Program-made: the position numbers and the translations under genes | Notes under the pieces: model-generated | What the model saw: only the letters and a program-made list of their open reading frames with translations | Databases searched by the model: none | What the model was told of the DNA's origin: nothing | Shown here: positions 1 to 5,626 of the stretch, piece by piece | Numbering within the stretch: the stretch's first letter is position 1 | Layout of the letters: the number at the start of each line of letters is the position of its first letter | Assembly (NCBI GenBank): GCA_946479015.1 | Contig: CAMLEQ010000270.1 | Location: forward strand, 1-5,626 | DNA length: 5,626 nucleotides | Source of the DNA: an uncultured Gemmatimonadota bacterium | Lineage (GTDB): Bacteria; Gemmatimonadota; Gemmatimonadetes; Gemmatimonadales; Gemmatimonadaceae | Reading direction: 5' to 3'

Positions 1-793
1 GCGTCGCGGTGATGGAGTCGACGTTCAGGATGGTGATGTCGTTCCCCAGCTCGTAGCGCCGCCGCGGTCCGGTGGCCGTGGTCACCACCTCCTGGAGCCG
101 GCTCATCCCCATCCGCAGCGCCACGTCCACCTGCACGTACCCGCTGTCCGGCACCACCACCCGCCGCTCTGCCGGCGCGTAGCCGAGGAAGCGCACCGTC
201 ACCACCCGCAGCCCCGAGGACACGTGCCGCAGCAGCGCCCATCCCTGGTCGCTCGTCGTGGCGGTGAGCTGCGTCCCCCGCACCCCGGCCACCGCTCCCT
301 CGATCGGCTTCGACGTGGTCGAGTCGACCACGTGCACCACCACCGCGGCGTACGTGACGGTGTCCATGTCGGCGCTCGACCGGCGCGAGTCGTCCCCGCC
401 TCGCTGCAACAGCAGGTCGCCGGCCGCCGATTGCCGAATCACGACCCCCGTTCCCTTCAGCGCCCGCACGAGCGCCGCCCGCGCGGTCACGCTGTCGGCG
501 ACGATCGTCACGCGCTTGCTCGAGGGGATGATGCGCTCGGAGAAATTGAGGTGGAGCCCGGCCTGCGCGTCGATCGCGCGCACCGCGGTGAGCACAGATA
601 CGCCACGCAGGTCGAGCGTCACGCGGCGGTCGAGTGGCGATTCGTCCGCTCTACCGAGCGCGCTGCCGCCGGTCTGCCCGGGTGGTGTCGGCGCGGCCTG
701 GCCGCCGGCCGTGTCCTGCGCCTGGGCCATGCGCACGGATCCACTCGCCAGCATGCATGCGAGTACGCTCAGCCAGACGACCGCACGTGTCAT
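1..793 (-). CDS. SusC/RagA-like TonB-dependent outer-membrane receptor with STN signalling domain (N-terminal part)
   Basis: The frame is open from ATG at 793 to the left edge, giving 264 codons with the C-terminus missing. Residues 1-25 look like a Sec signal peptide (hydrophobic core VVWLSVLACMLA, AQA before Q26). Residues about 56-131 fit an STN (secretin/TonB short N-terminal) domain. Residues about 150-228 fit a carboxypeptidase-regulatory-like beta-sandwich (VVVHVVDSTTSKPIEGA, then SDQG and VRFLGYAP). LQEVVTTATG at 233-242 resembles the conserved stretch before the plug of SusC-like receptors, and RYELGNDITILNVDSI at 246-261 looks like the plug start. The family imports ligands across the outer membrane using TonB energy, and an STN domain marks receptors that also signal to a FecR protein. 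The gene lies 139 bp after the fecR-like gene on the same strand, so it is the likely target of that sigma/anti-sigma pair. Substrate unknown; the barrel is outside the window. The family is confident, the SusC subclass slightly less so. Confidence 0.88.
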   Translation of the reverse strand, partial: MTRAVVWLSVLACMLASGSVRMAQAQDTAGGQAAPTPPGQTGGSALGRADESPLDRRVTLDLRGVSVLTAVRAIDAQAGLHLNFSERIIPSSKRVTIVADSVTARAALVRALKGTGVVIRQSAAGDLLLQRGGDDSRRSSADMDTVTYAAVVVHVVDSTTSKPIEGAVAGVRGTQLTATTSDQGWALLRHVSSGLRVVTVRFLGYAPAERRVVVPDSGYVQVDVALRMGMSRLQEVVTTATGPRRRYELGNDITILNVDSITAT

Positions 794-932
794 GACGTGT
801 TCCCTGATCTTGGATGGTGGGGTGCCGCGCCGCCCGACCCGCTGCGCGCGGCGAGCGATCCTGCTCGGCCGTTCGCAGTTGTTGACATCATGGTGCAGGG
901 TGAACCACCAAAGCCGCCGCGAGCTCGTCGCG
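794..932. other. Intergenic gap between the fecR-like gene and the receptor gene
   Basis: This gap of 139 bp has no credible gene. Just after the fecR-like stop there is a small inverted repeat, CGCGA/TCGCG with a 5-nt loop (918-932), too short and without a T-tract to be called a terminator. A second 5-bp stem (CGAGC/GCTCG, 852-867) is also weak. I see no sigma-70 promoter facing the receptor gene. The receptor is therefore either read through from the sigma/anti-sigma genes or started by an ECF-type promoter that cannot be recognised without knowing the consensus of this sigma factor. Confidence 0.5.
801..805 (-). promoter_or_regulatory. Ribosome binding site of the TonB-dependent receptor gene
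   Basis: AGGGA on the minus strand lies 7 nt before the ATG at 793. This spacing, together with the signal peptide that starts at that ATG, supports the start choice. The match to the consensus is moderate. Confidence 0.6.
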
Positions 933-2081
933 TCAGCGTGCGCCGATGACCACCCGGTCGCCCTGCTTCTCGTACGTGGTGCCGAGGATGGACGCGAGGA
1001 GCGAGATCGCCTGCTCGGCCGTGCGCCCCCGGTCGAAATAGCCGTTGACGCGCGTCTCCGCGAGCGTGGTGTCGGCGATCACGATCGTGACGTCGTACCA
1101 GCGTCCGAGGTCGCGCGCGATCTCGCGCGCGGGCGTCTGATCGTACGACAGGCGCCCGCTCATCCACCCGAGCGCGCGATCCAGATCGATGCCGTGCGTC
1201 ACCGACACCACGCCCGCGAGGCTCCGGCGTCCCATATCCCCTGGATCGAGCACGGTGCCGGTGCCATCCGACGCGCGCGCGCCGCGCAGCAGCACGCGCC
1301 CCTGGTTCACCACCACCTGCGCCGCGGAGTCATCGGGGTAGGCGCGTACGGTGAACGCGGTGCCCACGGCCTGCACCGCCGCGCCGCCGGCGTACACCAC
1401 GAACGGGTGCGCGCGGTCGTGCGCCACGGCGAAATGCGCCATCCCGTCCAGGTGCACCACACGCGCGTGCGCGAAGTGCGCCTCCGCCACGCGCAGCCGG
1501 CTCTCCGGGCCGAGCGTCACCGAGGAGCCATCGGCGAGATCGATCTTGATGCGCTCACCGCGGCTGGCCACGTACTCGCGCGACAGGGGCGCGTGCGTCG
1601 TCCCGGTCCATGGGAGGGCGATCACCCCTGCGTGCACCAGCGCCACCGTCGCGAGCAGCACGGCCGCCACGCCGGCGATGCTCGCGAGCGCCACCGCGCG
1701 CCGCGATCTGCCGTGACGCCGCGCGGGCGCGCTCTCGCCGATGAACATCGGCCGCACCCGCGCCGATCGTGACTCCTCGAGCTCGATGCGATGCACGAGC
1801 TGCTCCCACGCGGCCTGCCGCTGAAATTCAACGGCCGCGTCGCGCGAGAGGGCCGTGATGCGCAGCAGCCCGCGCCGCATGCGCTCGCGCTTCGGATCCT
1901 CGGCGCACCACGCTTCCACCCGCGCCACGTCCGAGGCGGAGGCGTCGCGCGCGCAGTAGCGCGCCATCACGGTCCACACCGCATCCTCACCCATCGCGCG
2001 CGGCAGGCGCAGTCCCGCGCGCGGCCGCGGAAGCCGGCGCAGGAGCGCCGCGAGCCGCGCGACCACTCCGTGATTGCTCAT
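933..2081 (-). CDS. FecR-family anti-sigma factor, single-pass inner-membrane protein
   Basis: This 382-aa protein has the full FecR layout. Residues about 33-77 resemble the cytoplasmic FecR N-terminal domain (DUF4880-like: VWTVMARYCARDAS, then VEAWCAEDPKR), which binds the sigma factor. Residues about 129-152 form one hydrophobic membrane segment after an Arg-rich stretch, giving a cytoplasm-in orientation. Residues about 169-264 are the periplasmic FecR domain, with GMAHFAVAHDRAHPFVV (213-229) and AVGTAFTV (238-245) as family hallmarks. Residues about 308-380 form a C-terminal DUF4974/STN-like domain. FecR proteins pass a receptor signal across the inner membrane and restrain or activate their ECF sigma factor. 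The ATG at 2081 overlaps the sigma stop as ATGA and has GGAGG 10 nt upstream, which favours it over Met30. Length is normal and all domains are present. Close relationship to E. coli FecR itself is not claimed. Confidence 0.93.
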   Translation of the reverse strand: MSNHGVVARLAALLRRLPRPRAGLRLPRAMGEDAVWTVMARYCARDASASDVARVEAWCAEDPKRERMRRGLLRITALSRDAAVEFQRQAAWEQLVHRIELEESRSARVRPMFIGESAPARRHGRSRRAVALASIAGVAAVLLATVALVHAGVIALPWTGTTHAPLSREYVASRGERIKIDLADGSSVTLGPESRLRVAEAHFAHARVVHLDGMAHFAVAHDRAHPFVVYAGGAAVQAVGTAFTVRAYPDDSAAQVVVNQGRVLLRGARASDGTGTVLDPGDMGRRSLAGVVSVTHGIDLDRALGWMSGRLSYDQTPAREIARDLGRWYDVTIVIADTTLAETRVNGYFDRGRTAEQAISLLASILGTTYEKQGDRVVIGAR

Positions 2082-2096
2082 TGAAAATCATCCTCC
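2078..2096 (-). promoter_or_regulatory. Translational coupling site: ATGA overlap plus internal Shine-Dalgarno
   Basis: The sigma stop codon TGA (2080-2078) shares bases with the fecR-like start ATG (2081-2079). GGAGG at 2096-2092, 10 nt before that ATG, is part of the last sigma codons (Leu-Glu-Asp). Ribosomes ending the sigma factor can restart on the anti-sigma factor, which would keep the two products in proportion. The layout is seen directly; the coupling is inferred. Confidence 0.8.
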
Positions 2097-2698
2097 AGGC
2101 GATCCCACAGGAGGCGCAGCGCTCTCGCCAACTGGTTTTCGACGGTCTTCACGGAGACGCCCATCACCCGGCCGATCTCCGCGTAGCTCATGTGGTGCTG
2201 GTAGTAGAGCACGTACGTCTGCTGCGCGCGGCGTGGGAGCAGCTCGATGGCCGCCCGCACGCGCGCCGACAGCTCCTCGAGCTGGAGGCGATCCTCCGCG
2301 TCGTTCCGCGACGAGCTTTGCAGGTCCGCGACGTGCTCGGGATACGCCTCGACGTAGCGTGCTTCGCGATTGCTTCGCTTGAGCTGATTGATGGCGGTGT
2401 TGCGCACCGCCATGTACAGGTAGTTGCGCACCGCGCCGCGCACGTGGATGCGCTGGCGGTGCGTCCACAGCTTCAGGAACGTCTCCCCCACCACGTCCTC
2501 GGCCGCCGACGTCGAGCGGACGAACGTCTGCGCGAACTTGCACAGCGGCACGTACATCGCCTGGAAGAGCAGCTCGAGCGCGCGCGTGTCGCCGGCGCTC
2601 AGTCGCTCCATCCACGCGCTCAGATCGGCGGGCGATGGTTCCGATGGCGGTTCGTCGATCTCCGGGCGCTCCCGTGGGCCGTGGTGCCGCAACAACAT
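2078..2698 (-). CDS. FecI-like ECF RNA polymerase sigma factor
   Basis: This 206-aa protein has the two ECF regions. Region 2 spans about residues 40-108: AEDVVGETFLKLW contains the conserved D-x-x-x-x-x-F-x-K-x-W pattern for core binding, and VRNYLYMAVRNTAINQLKR covers the -10 recognition helix. Region 4 spans about 139-203: LPRRAQQTYVL, then the helix-turn-helix MSYAEIGRVMGVSVKTVENQ that reads the -35 element. The pattern matches the sigma-70 family common beside FecR and SusC genes in Bacteroidota and Gemmatimonadota. The frame extends 95 codons further upstream, but the start at 2698 is chosen. It has GGAGGAG 8 nt before it and gives normal family length. The extension is low-complexity, Pro/Arg-rich and unlike any domain, and its first ATG lies beside the likely promoter -10. 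The sigma factor probably drives the downstream receptor gene. Confidence 0.93.
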   Translation of the reverse strand: MLLRHHGPRERPEIDEPPSEPSPADLSAWMERLSAGDTRALELLFQAMYVPLCKFAQTFVRSTSAAEDVVGETFLKLWTHRQRIHVRGAVRNYLYMAVRNTAINQLKRSNREARYVEAYPEHVADLQSSSRNDAEDRLQLEELSARVRAAIELLPRRAQQTYVLYYQHHMSYAEIGRVMGVSVKTVENQLARALRLLWDRLEDDFQ

Positions 2699-2706
2699 CT
2701 TCAGAA

Positions 2707-2713
2707 CTCCTCC
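2707..2713 (-). promoter_or_regulatory. Strong ribosome binding site that sets the sigma-factor start
   Basis: GGAGGAG on the minus strand ends 8 nt before ATG 2698 and is the best Shine-Dalgarno in the window. It decides the start against the much longer upstream frame. The first four bases can pair with CTCC at 2720-2717 over a 3-nt loop, a marginal hairpin that might slightly limit access. Confidence 0.8.
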
Positions 2714-2834
2714 GTTGGAGCTCGCGCGTGGCGGTCGCGCGTGGACCGGGGCGCACAATGCCGCTCCAGCCGTGGCGATGGGGACGTGCAGATGGCCGCG
2801 CGGCCGGAGCAGTGGCCGTGACGCGGGGACATCA

Positions 2835-2865
2835 GGCGTTACGGAGAACGGAGTGTCTCCACGCC
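2835..2865 (-). other. Possible leader hairpin
   Basis: Two nested arms pair: GGCGT (2835-2839) with ACGCC (2861-2865), and GGAGA (2843-2847) with TCTCC (2856-2860), leaving a 3-nt bulge and an 8-nt loop. On the plus strand it is followed by CTTTT, as in a weak terminator, but there is no plus-strand gene for it to serve. In the sigma leader RNA it would be a structured element. It may be chance in GC-rich DNA. Confidence 0.25.
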
Positions 2866-2910
2866 CTTTTGAGATGACCTCGGCTGCGAACCGAAACCCC
2901 CAAACGGCTC

Positions 2911-2980
2911 GGGATTCGGGGCCGGGGGTCGGGGGTGGGGAGCTGCGAGGGGAGGCGTGGAGACGGGGGTGTACGACTGA
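2911..2980 (-). promoter_or_regulatory. C-rich, G-poor start of the sigma leader (Rho-utilisation-like)
   Basis: Over these 70 nt the minus strand has 42 C and only 10 G, against near-balanced C and G in the surrounding genes. Such C-over-G bubbles in untranslated RNA are the usual sequence hallmark of Rho loading sites. The location just after the probable transcription start would suit premature termination as a control step. The composition is counted from the sequence; a Rho function is inferred. Confidence 0.3.
2918..2940 (+). other. G-quadruplex-capable tract
   Basis: Four runs of four or five G lie on the plus strand at 2918-2921, 2924-2928, 2931-2935 and 2937-2940, with loops of 2, 2 and 1 nt. 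Long runs with very short loops are the most stable kind of predicted quadruplex. The plus strand is the template for the sigma gene, so a folded structure could hinder RNA polymerase. More G runs at 2949-2952 and 2965-2969 could join in. Confidence 0.6.
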
Positions 2981-2985
2981 CATTC

Positions 2986-3014
2986 ATTATATAGCGGAGC
3001 GCTCCACCGTCCGC
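2986..3014 (-). promoter_or_regulatory. Probable promoter of the sigma/anti-sigma operon (TATAAT island)
   Basis: A perfect TATAAT (2991-2986) sits in the only markedly AT-rich stretch of the window (about 2981-2993). At 17-bp spacing the -35 position (3014-3009) reads GCGGAC, a poor match to TTGACA, so an activator or another sigma factor may be needed. The perfect 10-bp palindrome GGAGCGCTCC (2996-3005) lies in the spacer and could be an operator, or chance. The site is about 65 bp past the end of the proposed terminator of the upstream gene, as expected for a new transcription unit. Confidence 0.5.
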
Positions 3015-3055
3015 GACCCGGAGTACGCACGGGTCGTAGTGGGAACAGATGACAA

Positions 3056-3090
3056 TGGCCGCTCGGCGAGGATTGCTCACCGAGCGGCCA
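3056..3090 (-). terminator. Probable terminator hairpin of the M16 peptidase gene
   Basis: Two 15-nt arms (3056-3070 and 3076-3090) enclose a 5-nt loop. On the plus strand one pair is a C/A mismatch (3067/3079); in minus-strand RNA the same position is a G-U wobble, so the stem is complete only in the direction in which the peptidase gene is read. It begins about 80 nt after that gene's stop. The downstream tract is TTGTCATCTGTT, only moderately U-rich, so termination may be partial or helped by Rho. Confidence 0.68.
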
Positions 3091-3171
3091 TGGAGCGCGT
3101 GCGCCCCGTCTACGCTTTCTCGTCCGTGGGTGCTCGCCCGCGCTCATGGCGCGCCGACCACCCTCTCGCCC

Positions 3172-5626
3172 TCACGGCGCCGTGCTGCTCTCCCCCTTTT
3201 CAGGGTGCGGATAGCTCGTGCTGTCCTCCGGCATGAGCGTCAGGTGAATGTAGACATCCTCCGGCAGGTACTTCTTCGCCGCGGCCTGCAGCTCCGCCGG
3301 CGTCACCTCCCGCTCCGGGTACGGCGTCGCGATCTCGTCCAGCGGAATGCCGAGCCGGTGGTACTGCCCGATCGCGTTCATCCAGTACTCATTGCTCTGG
3401 AGCCGCGTCTCGAGCTGCCGGCGCTGCACGGTGGCCGCCCGCGTCGCCTCGGCCGCCGTCACCCCCTTCGTGCGCAGTGCGTCGAGAATGGTCATGAGCT
3501 CTTTGTTGAGCTGGTGCATCCGTTCCGGCGCCGCATCGAAGGCGATGAGCACGCGATAGTGCTCGTCCGGGAGTGCCAGCGTCTCGCTCGTGGCGAAGGG
3601 GCTGTAGGTGCCCGCCAGCTCCTCGCGGAGCCGTACGCGCAAGCGGTCCTGGAGCACCCCCGTGAGCGCGCCGATGTGCTGCCGCTCGCGCAGGAAGTCC
3701 GCCGGCGCCGAGGGGAACGGTCCATCGAACACCATGAACGTCTGTGCCTTCGGCACCGGGAGAGTTTTAGCGATCGTGTTCACCCGGTGCAGGAACGGCT
3801 TCACGTCCTCCTGCTTGGGCGTCTCCCGCGTGCTCGTGCTCGGCAGGCTCGCGAGGTAGCGCTCCACGAACGGGCGCACTTCCTCAAGGGTGATCGCCCC
3901 CACGAGGGTGAACGTGAAGTCCCCCGCGTTCCCGAACCGGTCGTGGTGCGCTGCCATCAACTGCTGCACCGTCGCCAGCTCGGCGAGCTGTGTCTGCACC
4001 GGCATCATGCGCGGGTCGCCCTGGGCGAGCACCTGGTTGAGCTGGTCGTCATCCGAGACGCCCTGGCTCTGGTACTCGGCGATGCTCTGCCAGCTCGCCA
4101 GCGTGGCCGAGTCCAACATCGGTGCCGTGAACTGGATGTTCAGGAGCTGGAACAAGGTCTCCAGCGACTTGGGTGAGCCCGCGAGGTCGATGGACTCGTC
4201 GGCGTAGCCAATGTTCGCGTTTAGCGACCGCACACCGCTCCGGTCGAGCCGTTCGCCGAGCGCATGGTGCCCCACCTCCCCGACCCCGCTCATGTCGGTC
4301 ATCGCCCGGGCGACCATTCGCCCTGGAGTGAAGAAGAGCGAGTCCGGCATCACCGAGAACCCGCCCGGGCTCCACGCGCGCAGCAACAGCTCGTCGGGAT
4401 CGTTCTGCGTCGGCTTGACGATCACCCGCGCGCCGTTCGAGAGCGTCCACTCGGTGATGCCGGCCACCGTATCGCGCTGCTCACTCACGATCTTCCCCGG
4501 CGTGGGGAGCGTGGCTAGGAGCGGCGCGTCCGCGGCGGCGCGCGCGCTGTCGGCCAGCGGCGCGAGCGGGGCATGCTGCACGGAGTCGAAGAGCGCGAGC
4601 ACCGACGCGCGCGTGGGCGCGCGCACGTGGGCGAACGCGGGAAACCCGACCATCACGCGTCGCCCCGCCGGGTCGCGCCAGAAGCGCGCCGCCTCCGCGA
4701 TCACCTCGGGGGTGATCGCCGGCAGGATCGCCTTCGCCAGCGCCAGCTCCTGCTGGGCGGAGAGGAGGGAGCCTTCTCCGGTGAGATACTTCTGGACGTA
4801 GCCGTCCGCGTACGCCGCGGACGACCGCGCCGAGGCGCTCGCCGCATCGTGCTCGAGGTGCGCGAGCAGCACAGCCTTCCGGCGGGCGAGCGTGGGGGCG
4901 GGGATCCCCTCCCGCGCCATCCGCTCGAGCTCTCCCAAGACCGTAGCCAGCCCCTGCTCGAGGCTGTCCGGCACCGCGAGGATCTGTACGCCGTTCACGG
5001 ACAACGGTCGCACAATGCGGGCGCCTTCCACGCCGGCGGTGATGAAGGGGCGTGACGGATGCGCGCGGATCGCGAGCAGTCGCTGCTCCAACTCGCTGGA
5101 GAGCAAGTCCTGCACGAGCTGCTGCCGTTCGGCGGCCTTCGCGTCCGCCGGCTCCGCCGGCGCGGGCCAGAGCACCTCCGCGGTGGGGCTCACCTGCCCG
5201 TGGTAGACGTCCACCGCCGTCTGAGCGCGCGCCGGCATCGCGGGCGCGGGGCGCGGCCGTGCGTGCTTCGGCGCGGGGATCGCCCCGAAGCGCCGCACGA
5301 TCTCTTTCCCCATCGCGGCCGCGTCGAAGTCCCCCACGACCACCACGGCCATGAGATCGGGGCGGTACCAGTCGTGGTAGAACCGCCGGATCGGTCCCGC
5401 CTCGGCGTGCTCGATGAGCGTCGTGTCGCCGATCGGCTGCCGCGTGAGGTAGCGTGAGCCCCCGAAGAGTACCGTGTCGTAGTGCGCCTTGATCTTCTGG
5501 CTCGCCGTATCGAGCAGCGAGCGCATGCGCCACTCGCCCATCACCACGCCGCGCTCGGCCACCACCTCCGCCGAGTCGATCGTGATCCCCCCGCTCGCCC
5601 AATCCTGGAGCACGTCGAGCCCCTTC
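3172..5626 (-). CDS. M16-family (insulinase/pitrilysin-like) zinc metallopeptidase, N-terminus missing
   Basis: The frame is open through the right edge to a TGA at 3174-3172; about 817 codons are visible of a family usually near 900-950 aa. Numbering from the Val codon at 5613, KGLDVLQDWA and then ERGVVMGEWR (20-29) are classic M16. In pitrilysin the second Glu of E-x6-E (here E27) binds zinc and the first (E20) is also conserved. The HxxEH motif must lie just upstream, outside the window. FYHDWYRPDLMAVVVVGDFD (78-97) opens the M16_C domain. A second repeat begins near 387 (TEWTLSNGARVIVKP); it has no HxxEH, as in typical catalytically silent C-terminal halves. LREELAGTYSPFA (662-674) is the conserved Arg/Tyr substrate-binding motif. 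Such enzymes are periplasmic and degrade peptides or unfolded proteins in a closed chamber. The nearest described type is PqqL-like, but orthology is not shown. The gene is separated by a terminator from the signalling cassette. Confidence 0.93.
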   Translation of the reverse strand, partial: KGLDVLQDWASGGITIDSAEVVAERGVVMGEWRMRSLLDTASQKIKAHYDTVLFGGSRYLTRQPIGDTTLIEHAEAGPIRRFYHDWYRPDLMAVVVVGDFDAAAMGKEIVRRFGAIPAPKHARPRPAPAMPARAQTAVDVYHGQVSPTAEVLWPAPAEPADAKAAERQQLVQDLLSSELEQRLLAIRAHPSRPFITAGVEGARIVRPLSVNGVQILAVPDSLEQGLATVLGELERMAREGIPAPTLARRKAVLLAHLEHDAASASARSSAAYADGYVQKYLTGEGSLLSAQQELALAKAILPAITPEVIAEAARFWRDPAGRRVMVGFPAFAHVRAPTRASVLALFDSVQHAPLAPLADSARAAADAPLLATLPTPGKIVSEQRDTVAGITEWTLSNGARVIVKPTQNDPDELLLRAWSPGGFSVMPDSLFFTPGRMVARAMTDMSGVGEVGHHALGERLDRSGVRSLNANIGYADESIDLAGSPKSLETLFQLLNIQFTAPMLDSATLASWQSIAEYQSQGVSDDDQLNQVLAQGDPRMMPVQTQLAELATVQQLMAAHHDRFGNAGDFTFTLVGAITLEEVRPFVERYLASLPSTSTRETPKQEDVKPFLHRVNTIAKTLPVPKAQTFMVFDGPFPSAPADFLRERQHIGALTGVLQDRLRVRLREELAGTYSPFATSETLALPDEHYRVLIAFDAAPERMHQLNKELMTILDALRTKGVTAAEATRAATVQRRQLETRLQSNEYWMNAIGQYHRLGIPLDEIATPYPEREVTPAELQAAAKKYLPEDVYIHLTLMPEDSTSYPHPEKGESSTAP

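Larger units (their letters stand above)
2699..2979 (-). other. Long untranslated leader of the sigma-factor gene (probable)
   Basis: If transcription starts about 7 nt after the TATAAT at 2991-2986, the sigma mRNA has a leader of about 280 nt. No reading frame in it has a Shine-Dalgarno plus a protein-like composition. It holds a C-rich, G-poor first stretch (2980-2911), a G-quadruplex-capable tract on the opposite strand (2918-2940) and a possible hairpin (2865-2835). The leader boundary is inferred from one promoter element, and an unrecognised promoter closer to the gene would shorten it. Confidence 0.4.

Noticed and set aside
882..887. Perfect TTGACA on the plus strand
   Set aside because: No -10-like hexamer follows at 16-18 bp and no plus-strand gene lies downstream.
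258..1772. A 504-codon open frame on the plus strand
   Set aside because: It lies opposite the receptor and fecR-like genes, which have clear domains, and crosses the gap between them. Its product is Arg/His/Ala-rich with no domain pattern, as expected of an antisense frame in GC-rich DNA.
2835..2870. Stem followed by CTTTT as a plus-strand intrinsic terminator
   Set aside because: No plus-strand gene ends upstream of it and the stem has a 3-nt bulge. It is listed only as a possible leader hairpin.
2699..2983. N-terminal extension of the sigma factor by 95 residues (start at 2983)
   Set aside because: Its ATG directly abuts the TATAAT element and would lie before the transcription start. 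The extension is Pro/Arg-rich without a domain, and the start at 2698 has a far better Shine-Dalgarno and gives normal length.
2832..3080. Small minus-strand open frame of 82 codons in the intergenic region
   Set aside because: It starts inside the terminator hairpin, crosses the promoter and the G-rich tract, has no Shine-Dalgarno, and its Pro/Arg-rich product mirrors the base composition.
3049..4176. A 375-codon open frame on the plus strand
   Set aside because: It is antisense to the M16 peptidase and starts within the terminator region. Its Arg/Leu/His-rich composition is typical of a reverse-frame shadow.
1..5626. CRISPR array, tRNA, rRNA, insertion sequence or phage genes
   Set aside because: No regularly spaced repeats, no tRNA- or rRNA-like stretch, no transposase or integrase motif and no terminal repeats were seen on either strand.

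Overview
The window is very GC-rich (roughly 70%) and every supported gene lies on the minus strand, so the reading order runs from high to low coordinates. The gene set points to Gemmatimonadota: an M16 zinc peptidase, a FecI-like ECF sigma factor, a FecR-like anti-sigma factor, and a SusC/RagA-like TonB-dependent receptor with an STN domain and a carboxypeptidase-regulatory-like domain. The same architecture is common in Bacteroidota, but their genomes are usually much less GC-rich. The phylum call is an inference from composition and gene families; there is no rRNA or marker gene here.

Layout in transcription order. (1) 5626-3172: most of a two-repeat M16 (insulinase/pitrilysin) peptidase whose N-terminus, including the HxxEH zinc motif, lies beyond the window edge. 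(2) 3171-2699: a 473-bp intergenic region. It holds a 15-bp hairpin that pairs fully only in minus-strand RNA (probable terminator of the peptidase gene), then an AT-rich TATAAT island (probable promoter), then a leader of about 280 nt that is strikingly C-rich and carries a G-quadruplex-capable tract on its template strand. (3) 2698-2078: the ECF sigma factor, 206 aa, with its start set by a strong Shine-Dalgarno. (4) 2081-933: the FecR-type anti-sigma factor, overlapping the sigma stop by ATGA. (5) 932-794: a short gap with no convincing promoter or terminator. (6) 793-1: the N-terminal 264 residues of a TonB-dependent receptor, cut by the left window edge.

Genes 3, 4 and 6 form a complete cell-surface signalling cassette in order. 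On the known FecA-FecR-FecI model, ligand binding at the outer-membrane receptor is passed through its periplasmic STN domain to the periplasmic C-terminus of the FecR protein. That protein spans the inner membrane once and controls the cytoplasmic sigma factor, which transcribes the receptor gene and possibly its own operon. The ligand cannot be read from this sequence. The neighbouring M16 peptidase may be unrelated, since a terminator and a promoter separate it. However, M16 peptidases paired with TonB-dependent receptors are known from protein-import systems (FusA/FusC, YddB/PqqL), so the pairing is flagged as a hypothesis. I see no CRISPR array, tRNA, rRNA, insertion sequence or phage gene.
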